NCBI RefSeq assembly: GCF_000143825.1
Contig: NZ_CM000961.1
Coordinates: 2,067,448-2,131,447 of the forward strand
Source: Corynebacterium genitalium ATCC 33030
Lineage (GTDB): Bacteria; Actinomycetota; Actinomycetes; Mycobacteriales; Mycobacteriaceae
Reading direction: 5' to 3'
Length of the DNA: 64,000 nucleotides
Shown here in pieces: positions 1 to 8,262 of the stretch (positions are counted from its first letter, which is position 1; every line of letters starts with the position of its first letter). A program made the translations under genes and the position numbers. Below the pieces are notes generated by a model. It was not told the origin of the DNA, did no database searches, and saw only the letters and a list, made by a program, of their open reading frames with translations.

Positions 1-1935
1 CGCTACACCCGCTATACCGGCGGACGGGACCCCCTGGCTCCCCCGGCGGACCTGACGAAGGCACTGCGAGAAATTGGCAATGAGGTCATGGCCGGCTACT
101 CCCCGGAACGCGCGCTGCGCGAATACCTCCGCCGCGGTGCTGACGGTTTCGAAGGCTACGACGATCTGGTCGCGCGCATTTCCGAGCGCCGCCGCAACCT
201 GCTGCAGCGCCACAACTTGGGCAAGACGCTGCAGGACGTGAAGAAGCTTCTCGACGACGCTGTGCTCGCCGAACGCGGCCAACTCGCCCGCGACGTGCAC
301 ATGGACGACATGGACCGGCAACTGCGGGAAATGCAGCTGGATAACCTACCCGGTTCCCCTGCCGGCGCAGTGAGCGAACTGGGCACATACGAGTGGGCAT
401 CCTCGGAGGCGCGCGAAAAGTTCGAGCAGATCAAGGACTTGCTCGGCCGGGAGATGCTCGACCAGCGATTCTCCGGAATGAAGGATGCACTTGAGAACGC
501 GACGGACGAAGACCGCGCCGCAATTGCAGAAATGCTGCGGGACCTCAATATTTTGTTGGGCAAGCACCGCCTCGGCGAAGATACCGAGGAGGACTTCCGC
601 GCCTTCATGGACAAGCACGGCGCGCAGTTCCCGGAGAACCCCAGCACGATCGACGAGCTCGTGGAGCTGCTAGCCAAGCGCTCTGCGGCCGCCCAGCGCA
701 TGCTCAACTCGATGACGGACGAGCAGCGCCGCGAACTCATGGAGCTGTCCGCGCAGGCTTTCGGCTCGCCGGAATTGATGAACCTGATGGGCGAGTTGGA
801 CGCGAACCTGCGCGGCATCCGGCCAGACCTCGACTGGCACGGCGGCGAACAGTTCGAAGGAGACGAGGGGCTGGGGCTGGGCGACGCAGCCCGCGCAATG
901 GAGGACCTCGGTCGTCTCGACCAACTGGCCGATGATCTCTCCGGGCTCACCCCGTCGGATGCCGATCTCGAAGACATCGAAGATCTGCTCGGCCAAGACG
1001 CGGCCGTGTCCGCGCGCACACTCTCAGACTTGGAGAAGGCGCTGCGCGATGGCGGGCTTCTTCAAAAGGGTGACGACGGCAGCCTCAAACTCTCCCCGCA
1101 AGCCATGCGCCGACTCGGCCAGTCACTGCTGCAGGATGCCGCGCAGCACCTCTCCCCGCGGGAGGGGTCCCGGGATTCGTCGTCCGCCGGCCAGACCGGT
1201 GAACCGACCGGCTCGAGCCGCGCCTGGGAATTTGGCGACACCCAGCCGTGGGATACGACCCGCACGATCACCAATGCGATTCAGCGTCAAGCTGCAGAAG
1301 GATCCCTGAGTGCGGGCCCAGTGAACATCACGATCGGCGACGTAGAAGTCCAGGAAACGGAGGCCCGAACCCGTAATGCGGTGGCCCTGCTCGTGGACAC
1401 GTCCTTCTCCATGGCGATGGAAGGGCGCTGGCTGCCGATGAAGCAGACTGCTCTGGCCCTGCACCACCTCATCTCTACGCAGTTCCGCGGCGATGAGCTT
1501 GCACTGATCGGTTTCGGCCTTTACGCGCAGACGATGGACATCTCCGAGCTGACCGCCTTGCCGCCGCTGCAGGAAAAAGGCACGAACTTGCACCATGCGC
1601 TGCTGCTCGCGGACCAGTTCTTCTCCCGCCATCCGAACATGAACCGCACGCTGCTCATCGTCACCGACGGGGAACCGACCTCCCACCTCACCCAGGACGG
1701 AGAGCCTGTCTTTTACTGGCCCACCACGCGCGAAACCCTCGCGCTGACCGTCACGCAGCTCGATACTGTCACGCGTCGCGGGGCGCATACCACCTTCTTC
1801 CGCCTTGGAGGTGACCCGAATCTCGTCGCGCTTCTCGACGCACTAGCCTCCCGCGCCGGCGGCCGCGTCGTCGCCCCCGACCTCGACGAGCTCGGTTCCG
1901 CGGTCGTCGGCGAGTTCCTCGGCGGCTTGTGGTGA
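1..1935 (+). CDS. VWA-domain protein, 5' end outside the window
   Basis: The frame is open from base 1 and reads through an internal ATG at base 88, so the gene starts upstream; the first visible residues are YTRYTGGRDPLAPP. The long N-terminal part is charged and helical. The C-terminal von Willebrand A domain begins near base 1369 and carries the metal-site motif DTSFS (DxSxS) at about 1396-1410, followed by TDGEP near base 1660. Actinobacterial relatives usually sit beside a MoxR/ChlI-type AAA ATPase and are thought to act with it as a chaperone pair; the partner would lie upstream and is not visible. The substrate is unknown. The family is assigned with good confidence, the role is not. 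Confidence 0.88.
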   Translation, partial: RYTRYTGGRDPLAPPADLTKALREIGNEVMAGYSPERALREYLRRGADGFEGYDDLVARISERRRNLLQRHNLGKTLQDVKKLLDDAVLAERGQLARDVHMDDMDRQLREMQLDNLPGSPAGAVSELGTYEWASSEAREKFEQIKDLLGREMLDQRFSGMKDALENATDEDRAAIAEMLRDLNILLGKHRLGEDTEEDFRAFMDKHGAQFPENPSTIDELVELLAKRSAAAQRMLNSMTDEQRRELMELSAQAFGSPELMNLMGELDANLRGIRPDLDWHGGEQFEGDEGLGLGDAARAMEDLGRLDQLADDLSGLTPSDADLEDIEDLLGQDAAVSARTLSDLEKALRDGGLLQKGDDGSLKLSPQAMRRLGQSLLQDAAQHLSPREGSRDSSSAGQTGEPTGSSRAWEFGDTQPWDTTRTITNAIQRQAAEGSLSAGPVNITIGDVEVQETEARTRNAVALLVDTSFSMAMEGRWLPMKQTALALHHLISTQFRGDELALIGFGLYAQTMDISELTALPPLQEKGTNLHHALLLADQFFSRHPNMNRTLLIVTDGEPTSHLTQDGEPVFYWPTTRETLALTVTQLDTVTRRGAHTTFFRLGGDPNLVALLDALASRAGGRVVAPDLDELGSAVVGEFLGGLW

Positions 1936-2113
1936 CACAGTGAACCTGAGTGGCTATTCGGGCATTCCTTAACGTTTCGGACATTCCAGCTTCACGTCGC
2001 CGCCACCTTTCTGACTTAGGTTCGATTGCGGTTCTCTGTCTCTGCATGTGCCAGTAGCTGAGTACGGACCGACATTTTCCCCCAACCGCTTTCGAACCGA
2101 AAGGTGCCCACGC

Positions 2114-4147
2114 ATGCGTAAGAACTTGCGCGCCACCATCGCTACCGCGACGATCAGCGCCCTGTCCGCATCCGCTCTGACCGTGCCGGTCGCATCCGCC
2201 GACGAACAGACCGCCAAGATCTCCATCTCGAATATCACCGACTTCCACGGCCGCTTCGAGCACGACGAGAAGAACTCCATCCCCGGCGCCGAGCGCTTGA
2301 AGTGCGCCATCGACCAGGAGGCCGAACCGTTCGGCGACGCGCACATTTTCACCTCCTCCGGTGACAACATCGGCGCTTCACCGTTCTCGGCCATGCTGCT
2401 TGACGACGCTCCCACCATCGAGGTCCTCAACCAGATGGGCCTGAAAGTCTCCGCTGTGGGCAACCACGAATTCGACAAGGGCGCGGCAGACTTGTCCGAG
2501 CGTGTCATCCCGGACGCTGCCTTCCCTTATCTTGCAGCGAACGCTGATTCCGTGAACGGCACGGAGCCGTACCACGTCGAGGAAGTCGACGGCGTGAAGG
2601 TCGCTTTCATCGGTACCGTCACCGCCGACATGCCGAACCTGGTCAGCCCGGACGGCATCGCGGGCATCACGTGGAACGACCCAGTTGCCACCACCAACAC
2701 TCTGGCGGAGGATCTCAAAGACAAGGGCGAAGCCGACGTTGTGGTCGCCCTCGTCCACGCCGGCGGCATCGCCCCGGACAAGTTCGAGGCTGTCGACGTC
2801 GCATTCCTCGGCCACACCCACGTGGTTGTTAACCCAGATGCCTCCACCACCCCGGTTGTGGCGCAGGCTGGCCAGTACTCCCAGGGCTTCGCTAACGTTG
2901 ACTTGAGCATCGACCGTGCAACCAAGCAGGTCACCGTCGATGAGGCGAAGGTCGTCGACAATGCCACCGTCCTCGCATGTGACAAGGCCTACCCGGAGAT
3001 TGCCACGACCGTCTCGACAGCCGCAGCGGAAGCCGAAGAGCAGGGCAAGCAGGTCGTGGCCAACACTCCGGTCGCGTTCACTCGCGGCAGGAACGAGGGC
3101 GCAGAATCCGGCACGAACCGCGGTGTCGAATCCTCACTGAGCAACCTGCTCGCGGAGGCCGCTAAGTGGAGCGTCGCGGCGAACTCGAACGTCACGCCGG
3201 ACATCGGCATCATGAACGCGGGCGGTGTCCGCGACGATCTCCCTGCAGGTGACGTGACCTACAAGCAGGCGTTTTCCGTTCAGCCGTTCGGCAACGAGAA
3301 CTCCTACAAGTCCATCAAGGGCAAGGACTTCAAGGACGTCCTCGAGCAGCAGTGGAAGCCCGGTCAGGACCGCCCGCGTCTTGCGCTCGGCCTGTCCAAC
3401 AACGTGTCCTACACCTACAACCCGGACGCGGAGCAGGGTCAGCGCATCACCTCCATCACCATTGACGGCAAGCCGATGGACATGGAGAAGGACTACGTCA
3501 TCGCCGGTTCCACCTTCCTGCTCGGCGGTGGCGACAGCTTCGAGGCCCTGACCCGGGGGTCCGAGATGTCTAACATTGGCCTGCTCGATGTCGACGCATT
3601 CATCCAGTACCTCAAGAGCGACGAGGAACTCGCCCCGCGCGGCCAGTCCGCCGTGGGCGTGAAGCTGGACCAGCCGCTCAAGCCTGGAACGGACGCCACT
3701 ATTGATCTGTCTTCCCTGATCTACACCATCGACGACCCGGCCAAGAAAGTCACTGTCTCACTCGAGAACGCTGGAGGCGACAAGCTCGCCGAGGCATCTA
3801 CCGACATCGATCCGGACCTCGGCGAGCAGGGCTACGGCGAGGCCGGCAAGGCCACCGTCAAGCTGGCCGTCCCAACTGACGCTAAGGGCGATCTGGTCCT
3901 GCGCATCACCACCGACGCGAAGACCGACGTCACCATGCCGGTCAAGGTGGAGGGCAACAACGGCGACAGCGACACCGACGACAACAATGGCTCCGCCGCA
4001 TCCTCTGCCGCCAAGGGAGTGCTGCGCTTCTTCCGTGCGCTGGCTGCCATCGCCGCGCTGATCGGTGCGCTCAATTTCTTCAACCCGAAGCTTTTCGAGG
4101 ACACTCGGAAGCCTTTTCTCGGGAATGATGTCGTAACTGGGAACTGA
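2114..4147 (+). CDS. Secreted bifunctional metallophosphatase/5'-nucleotidase, UshA type
   Basis: This 677-residue exported enzyme should hydrolyse extracellular nucleotides or UDP-sugars to recover phosphate and nucleosides. The ATG at 2114 is chosen because it follows AAAGG and opens a typical signal peptide (charged start, hydrophobic core, AxA before DEQ at about residue 32). The metallophosphatase domain shows DFHGR, SGDNIGA, GNHEFD and GHTH, the usual two-metal ligands. The C-terminal nucleotidase domain has NAGGVRDD and the substrate-binding stretch FSVQPFGNE. A long C-terminal extension follows, with an acidic Asp/Asn-rich linker and a final hydrophobic segment near residues 640-660, suggesting an envelope anchor. 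A strong hairpin lies directly downstream. An in-frame upstream ATG at 2048 would bury the signal peptide and is rejected. Confidence 0.93.
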   Translation: MRKNLRATIATATISALSASALTVPVASADEQTAKISISNITDFHGRFEHDEKNSIPGAERLKCAIDQEAEPFGDAHIFTSSGDNIGASPFSAMLLDDAPTIEVLNQMGLKVSAVGNHEFDKGAADLSERVIPDAAFPYLAANADSVNGTEPYHVEEVDGVKVAFIGTVTADMPNLVSPDGIAGITWNDPVATTNTLAEDLKDKGEADVVVALVHAGGIAPDKFEAVDVAFLGHTHVVVNPDASTTPVVAQAGQYSQGFANVDLSIDRATKQVTVDEAKVVDNATVLACDKAYPEIATTVSTAAAEAEEQGKQVVANTPVAFTRGRNEGAESGTNRGVESSLSNLLAEAAKWSVAANSNVTPDIGIMNAGGVRDDLPAGDVTYKQAFSVQPFGNENSYKSIKGKDFKDVLEQQWKPGQDRPRLALGLSNNVSYTYNPDAEQGQRITSITIDGKPMDMEKDYVIAGSTFLLGGGDSFEALTRGSEMSNIGLLDVDAFIQYLKSDEELAPRGQSAVGVKLDQPLKPGTDATIDLSSLIYTIDDPAKKVTVSLENAGGDKLAEASTDIDPDLGEQGYGEAGKATVKLAVPTDAKGDLVLRITTDAKTDVTMPVKVEGNNGDSDTDDNNGSAASSAAKGVLRFFRALAAIAALIGALNFFNPKLFEDTRKPFLGNDVVTGN

Positions 4148-4162
4148 CACGACCACTGAATA

Positions 4163-4200
4163 GGCGCCGCTGGGGTTTCCCGGCGGCGCCTGAGCGTTTC
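4163..4200 (+). terminator. Hairpin terminator after the 5'-nucleotidase
   Basis: An 8-bp perfect GC stem, GGCGCCGC (4163-4170) with GCGGCGCC (4183-4190), lies 16 bases after the stop codon. The downstream T-run is weak (GCGTTTC), so termination strength is uncertain. Confidence 0.6.
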
Positions 4201-4208
4201 TAGATTCT

Positions 4209-4284
4209 CAGTATCGCCTTTTACAGCGGAGCGAAAGCGTTTCTGCAGGTCAGATTTCGGACATGAACCTGAAAGGCGATACTG
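4209..4284. repeat. Inverted-repeat element, copy 1
   Basis: CAGTATCGCCTTT at 4209-4221 is the exact reverse complement of AAAGGCGATACTG at 4272-4284, enclosing 50 bases. A second element with the same arm sequence lies at 17890-17967. TCTAGAT precedes the left arm in both. The element spans the first possible ATG of the next gene, which argues that this gene starts further downstream. Confidence 0.6.
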
Positions 4285-4343
4285 AAAAAGTAACTCCCGC
4301 CCGACCAACCCCGGAAGAGCCCGCCAGGAGTAGATTCGCCCAG

Positions 4344-5789
4344 GTGAGTACGTACGCCCAAGATCAGCGCTCGCCATGGCCGGCTTTGTGGTCGATGATG
4401 CTCGGATTCTTCATGATCCTCGTGGATTCCACCATCGTCGCCGTGGCCATCCCGGCGATTGCTGGAAGTTTGGACGCCTCGTACAACGAGGTCATCTGGG
4501 TCAACAGTGCTTATCTGCTGGCATACGCTGTCCCGCTGCTGATCACAGGACGGTTGGGCGACCGCTTCGGTCCGCGCAAGCTGTACCTAACAGGGCTCGC
4601 CCTGTTCAGCGTGTCCTCACTGGTCTGCGGGATGGCGGGCGCGGTCGGATCGGTCGGGGTGCTCATCGCCGCCCGCGCGTTCCAGGGTCTGGGCGGGGCG
4701 ATGTTGTCCCCGCAGACGATGTCGGTGATGATCCGCACGTTTGCGCCGAACGAACGCGGCACCGCGATGGGCCTGTGGGGCGGCACGGCGGGTGTCGCCA
4801 CAGTCGCAGGTCCGCTGCTGGGTGGCTTCCTCGTGGACCTCGGCGGCTGGGAGTGGATCTTCTACGTCAATGTGCCGGTGGGCATCATCGGCCTCATTCT
4901 CGCGTGGAAGCACGTCCCCCGACTGGAACTCACCGCGCGCAGTTTCGATTGGCTCGGTGTCGCGCTCAGTGCTGCGGGCATGTTCTGCTTGATCTTCGGG
5001 ATTCAGGAGGGTGCGAACTTCAACTGGGACATTCGCGTGGTGGGCCTCATCGCGACAGGCGCAGTGCTGCTCGTGGCGTTTGTGTGGTGGCAGACGCGCA
5101 CGTCGCGCGATGCGCTGGTTCCGCTTTCGCTTTTCGACGACAGGAATTTCGCTCTCGCCTCCCTCACCATCGCCACCGTTGGTTTCGCGGTATCGACCTT
5201 CACTATCCCGTGGATGATTTACGTCCAGAGCGTGAAGGTTCTCACGCCCACGCAGGCAGCTCTGCTGATCTTGCCCTCGGGCGTGGTGTCGGGAGCGTTG
5301 TCTGGGTTCATCGGCAAGCTGACCAATACGCGCGACCCGAAACCGATCGTGATCACCGGTTTGAGTGTGACTGCGTTGAGCATGGTGGCGGCGGCGGGGA
5401 TCACACAGCCGTCGATAAGCAGTGCGTGGATGCTGCTCATCTCCGTCTTTTATGGTTTGGGGAACTCGATGATGTGGGGGCCGCTGTCGATGATTGCCAC
5501 GCGCAATCTCGATCCGCGGCTGGCGGGGGCTGGGTCGAGTGTGTACAACACGGTGCGGCAGGTCGGTGCGGTCATCGGGTCGGCGAGCGTGGCCGCGATG
5601 ATGTCGGCGCAGCTGGCCGCGCGTGTTGGTGACGGCGACTCGACGTTCGCTGGGCCACTCCCGGAGCCGCTGCACGAACCATTCGCCACAGCGATGGCCG
5701 CCACAATCCTGCTACCTGCCGGAGTCCTCGCTGCGGGCGCCGCACTGGCGCTGTTCTTCAATAAGACTCGGACGTGGAACGACAACTAG
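4344..5789 (+). CDS. MFS drug exporter, DHA2 (EmrB/QacA-like) family
   Basis: This integral membrane proton antiporter has about 14 predicted helices and probably exports small toxic compounds. The start of the membrane domain (MMLGFFMILVDSTIVAVAIP) and the motif A-like loop GRLGDRFGPRKLYL are typical of the DHA2 group. Two starts are possible: GTG at 4344 (481 residues) and ATG at 4263 (508 residues). The upstream ATG lies inside the right half of an inverted repeat and adds a polar, Pro-rich stretch, so the GTG is preferred; neither has a perfect ribosome site. No regulator is adjacent, so the substrate cannot be inferred. Confidence 0.85.
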   Translation: MSTYAQDQRSPWPALWSMMLGFFMILVDSTIVAVAIPAIAGSLDASYNEVIWVNSAYLLAYAVPLLITGRLGDRFGPRKLYLTGLALFSVSSLVCGMAGAVGSVGVLIAARAFQGLGGAMLSPQTMSVMIRTFAPNERGTAMGLWGGTAGVATVAGPLLGGFLVDLGGWEWIFYVNVPVGIIGLILAWKHVPRLELTARSFDWLGVALSAAGMFCLIFGIQEGANFNWDIRVVGLIATGAVLLVAFVWWQTRTSRDALVPLSLFDDRNFALASLTIATVGFAVSTFTIPWMIYVQSVKVLTPTQAALLILPSGVVSGALSGFIGKLTNTRDPKPIVITGLSVTALSMVAAAGITQPSISSAWMLLISVFYGLGNSMMWGPLSMIATRNLDPRLAGAGSSVYNTVRQVGAVIGSASVAAMMSAQLAARVGDGDSTFAGPLPEPLHEPFATAMAATILLPAGVLAAGAALALFFNKTRTWNDN

Positions 5790-5865
5790 CGGATGTGTGC
5801 GCCGGGTCACAAATTTCTAGCCATTTCGCCCCCACGAACAGTTTTGCAGTTCTAAGGTGTATCTC

Positions 5866-6726
5866 ATGTGGAACCCTTTAGCTAAGCCATTTCGCCATGA
5901 CGAGAACGAAACCCCCTACGCGAAGCCGGAGGATTTTGTCGCCGATGCTTCGAGGCGTCCTGCGGCCTTCATTTCCGGTGGTGCATCCGGCATCGGTAAG
6001 GCAACGGCCCAGCGTCTGCTGAACATGGGCTGGACCGTCGGCTCCTATGACGTCAACGAGACCATCTGGGGCACAGACGACATCCCCGAAGGCCAGCTGA
6101 TCACCGGCCACCTGGACGTCACCGACCGCGAGAACTGGGATGCGGCTCTTCAGGACTTCACCTCCAAGACCGGCGGCCGCCTGGACTTCCTCTTCAACAA
6201 CGCCGGCATCATCATCGATGGCGAGGTTGTGGACCAGGATCCGGAGAAGGTCCAGTTGCTCACCGACATCAACTGCGTCGGCGTTGTCTACGGTGCGCAG
6301 GCCGCATACCCCTACCTCAAGGCGACGAAGGACGCGGTGATGATCTCCATGTCGTCGGCATCGGCGATCTTCGGCCAGCCGGAGATCTCCACGTATTCCG
6401 CATCGAAGTTCTTCGTCAACGGCATGACGGAGGCGCTGTCGGTCGAGTGGCGCAATGACGACATCCGCGTCCACGACATGATGCCCCTGTGGGCCGCCAC
6501 CCAGGTGGCCAACGTGAAGGCCCAGTCGGTGAAGAACATGGGCGTCAACCTCACTCCCGGCGACATTGCGGATGAGACGATCAAGGTGCTCACTTCCAAG
6601 CAGCCGTGGATCAAGTGGGTGCAGCACCACTCGGTCAGCCTCTCCGACCGTGGCTTGAAGTGGCTGCGCAAGCCGTTCCCGGACCCGATCGCTCACGTCT
6701 TGATGCGTTTTGCCGCCGTCTGGTAG
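5866..6726 (+). CDS. Short-chain dehydrogenase/reductase
   Basis: This 286-residue classical SDR has an N-terminal Rossmann motif GGASGIG near residue 40, NNAG near residue 108, a catalytic Ser in ISMSSAS and the YSASK (YxxxK) pair near residue 180. The ATG at 5866 has AAGG eight bases upstream; a GTG at 5857 overlaps that site and is less likely. An N-terminal extension of about 30 residues precedes the Rossmann fold. The substrate is unknown. Its 3' end overlaps the possible TTG start of the next gene, suggesting co-transcription. Confidence 0.88.
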   Translation: MWNPLAKPFRHDENETPYAKPEDFVADASRRPAAFISGGASGIGKATAQRLLNMGWTVGSYDVNETIWGTDDIPEGQLITGHLDVTDRENWDAALQDFTSKTGGRLDFLFNNAGIIIDGEVVDQDPEKVQLLTDINCVGVVYGAQAAYPYLKATKDAVMISMSSASAIFGQPEISTYSASKFFVNGMTEALSVEWRNDDIRVHDMMPLWAATQVANVKAQSVKNMGVNLTPGDIADETIKVLTSKQPWIKWVQHHSVSLSDRGLKWLRKPFPDPIAHVLMRFAAVW

Positions 6727-7523
6727 TCGCCCCCGCAGACGTCAGGACAAGCCACGCGCCAGGAAGTTCCGTCCCGCGGGCACCTACCCCATCGACACCG
6801 GGTCAGCGCGGATCATCACCGACCCGGAGCGCGATGGGGCGTACGTGTTGGAGGTCAACGGTGTGCCGTCGTCACGCATTGTGTTGGGTGCGCCGCGGGT
6901 GCTGGGCTTCGACTACATGGAGTGGATTGCCGCGTGCCTGCGCGAGCCGCGCACCGTCGTCCACCTCGGCGGTGCCGGGTGCTCTCTGCCGCGCTATTGC
7001 GCCGACGTCTGGCCGGAATCGCGCAACATCCTGGCCGGAATCGCGCAACATCGTTGTGGAGATCGATGGCGCGTTGAGCGAACTCACCCGCTCGCTTTTC
7101 GACGTCCCCGCCCACTTCCACACCAGCGACGCCCGCACCTACGTGCACTCCCTATCCCCGGGCAGCGTCGACGCTGTCATCCGCGATGTTTTCGACGGGC
7201 CCACCACCCCACGCCACGTGACGACGGTCGAGTTCTACCGCGCCGTCGCACGCGCCCTGTCCCCCGGCGGGGTCTATGTGGCCAACATTGGAGACCGCGC
7301 AGGTCTCGCCGAAACACGCGCAGAGCTCGCCGGGATGGTGGAAGCGTTTCCGCACGTCGGCGCACTATCTACGCCTGGCATGCTCTCTGGGAACAGCTAC
7401 GGCAACGTGGTCGTGTGGGGCAGCGACCGCGCTGTTGGACCGGGTGCGGTCAACGGCGTCAAGCAAGCGGACGCTGCGTGGGTTCGCACGATGACTGAGG
7501 GGATTGCACCCCGCCGCGACTAG
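6710..7523 (+). pseudogene. Spermidine synthase-like methyltransferase-fold gene, frameshifted
   Basis: The first part (TYPIDTGSARI, VVHLGGAGCSLPRY, the SAM-type glycine loop) lies in the frame starting at TTG 6710. The second part (NIVVEIDGAL, DARTYVHSLSPGSVDAVIRDV, GGVYVANIGD) lies in another frame and ends at the TAG at 7521-7523. The two halves are separated by an exact 22-bp tandem duplication at 7009-7052. Removing one copy restores VWPESRNIVVEIDGAL, the expected end of beta-strand 2 with the acidic ribose-binding residue. The domain is that of short actinobacterial spermidine/spermine-synthase-like proteins. As written the product is broken. The start codon is uncertain. Confidence 0.85.
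7009..7052. repeat. 22-bp perfect tandem duplication
   Basis: Bases 7009-7030 are repeated exactly at 7031-7052 (unit begins CTGGCCGGAA and ends CGCAACATC). The extra 22 bases shift the reading frame of the spermidine-synthase-like gene. A perfect, short duplication implies a recent or reversible event. Confidence 0.95.
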
Positions 7524-7536
7524 GCTTGCAGGCGTT

Positions 7537-8244
7537 ATGACTGCGCAAAGTAGAAGTGGCGAGCAAATCCGCGTCACCCACTGGATCGCCGACCGTGGCG
7601 AGCGCCCCCTCATCCGCGGCTGGGCCCACCTGTTCGCGGCCCAAGCGGCCACCATCGCCGCCACCGTGCTGATCACCTTTTCCTGGATGACGCTCACCTG
7701 GCTGGAGGCGCTGAGCGTGACCATCTACGGTGCCGGCCTGATCGCACTGTTCTCGGTCTCGGCGACCTACCACCGCTTCCCGTGGCGCACCCAGCGCGGC
7801 GTCGAGGCGTGGAGGCGAGCCGACCACGCCATGATCGCCGTCTTCATCGCCTCCACGTACACCCCAATGTGCGTCATCGCGCTACCGCCGCGGATGGCGG
7901 CGTGGACCCTGGCCATCGCATGGGTCGGTGCGCTGGGCAACCTCGCGCTGAAGTTGTTCTGGTCGGGCCACCCGCGCTGGCTCTCCCCCATCATCTACGT
8001 CGGGCTGGGCTGGATCATCATCCCGCTCATCCCCTACCTATGGAACAACGCCAACCCGGCCGTGCTGTGGCTTCTTTTCGTCGGCGGTGTCGCCTACACC
8101 GTGGGTGCCGCGATCTATGGCTTCAAGTGGCCTGGGCGCGAGGCCCGCTACTACGGCTACCACGAGCACTTCCACACCCTGACCATTGTTGCTGCGATCG
8201 TGCACCTGATCGCTGTGTGGATCCTCGTCGTCAGCGCCGGATAA
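7537..8244 (+). CDS. Hemolysin III family membrane protein (PAQR superfamily)
   Basis: This 235-residue protein has about seven transmembrane helices. It shows the conserved PAQR residues: SATYHR after helix 2, a polar HAMIAVFIASTYTP helix and the C-terminal EHFHT motif, which together form a putative metal site in the membrane. The physiological role of bacterial members is unsettled. The ATG at 7537 starts 13 bases after the stop of the broken synthase gene, so the two probably shared a transcript. Confidence 0.9.
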   Translation: MTAQSRSGEQIRVTHWIADRGERPLIRGWAHLFAAQAATIAATVLITFSWMTLTWLEALSVTIYGAGLIALFSVSATYHRFPWRTQRGVEAWRRADHAMIAVFIASTYTPMCVIALPPRMAAWTLAIAWVGALGNLALKLFWSGHPRWLSPIIYVGLGWIIIPLIPYLWNNANPAVLWLLFVGGVAYTVGAAIYGFKWPGREARYYGYHEHFHTLTIVAAIVHLIAVWILVVSAG

Positions 8245-8262
8245 AGCCGGACGCGGCAGCAG

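Noticed and set aside
2048..2113. Upstream ATG for the 5'-nucleotidase
   Set aside because: It would place 22 polar residues before a clear signal peptide, and the ATG at 2114 has its own AAAGG.
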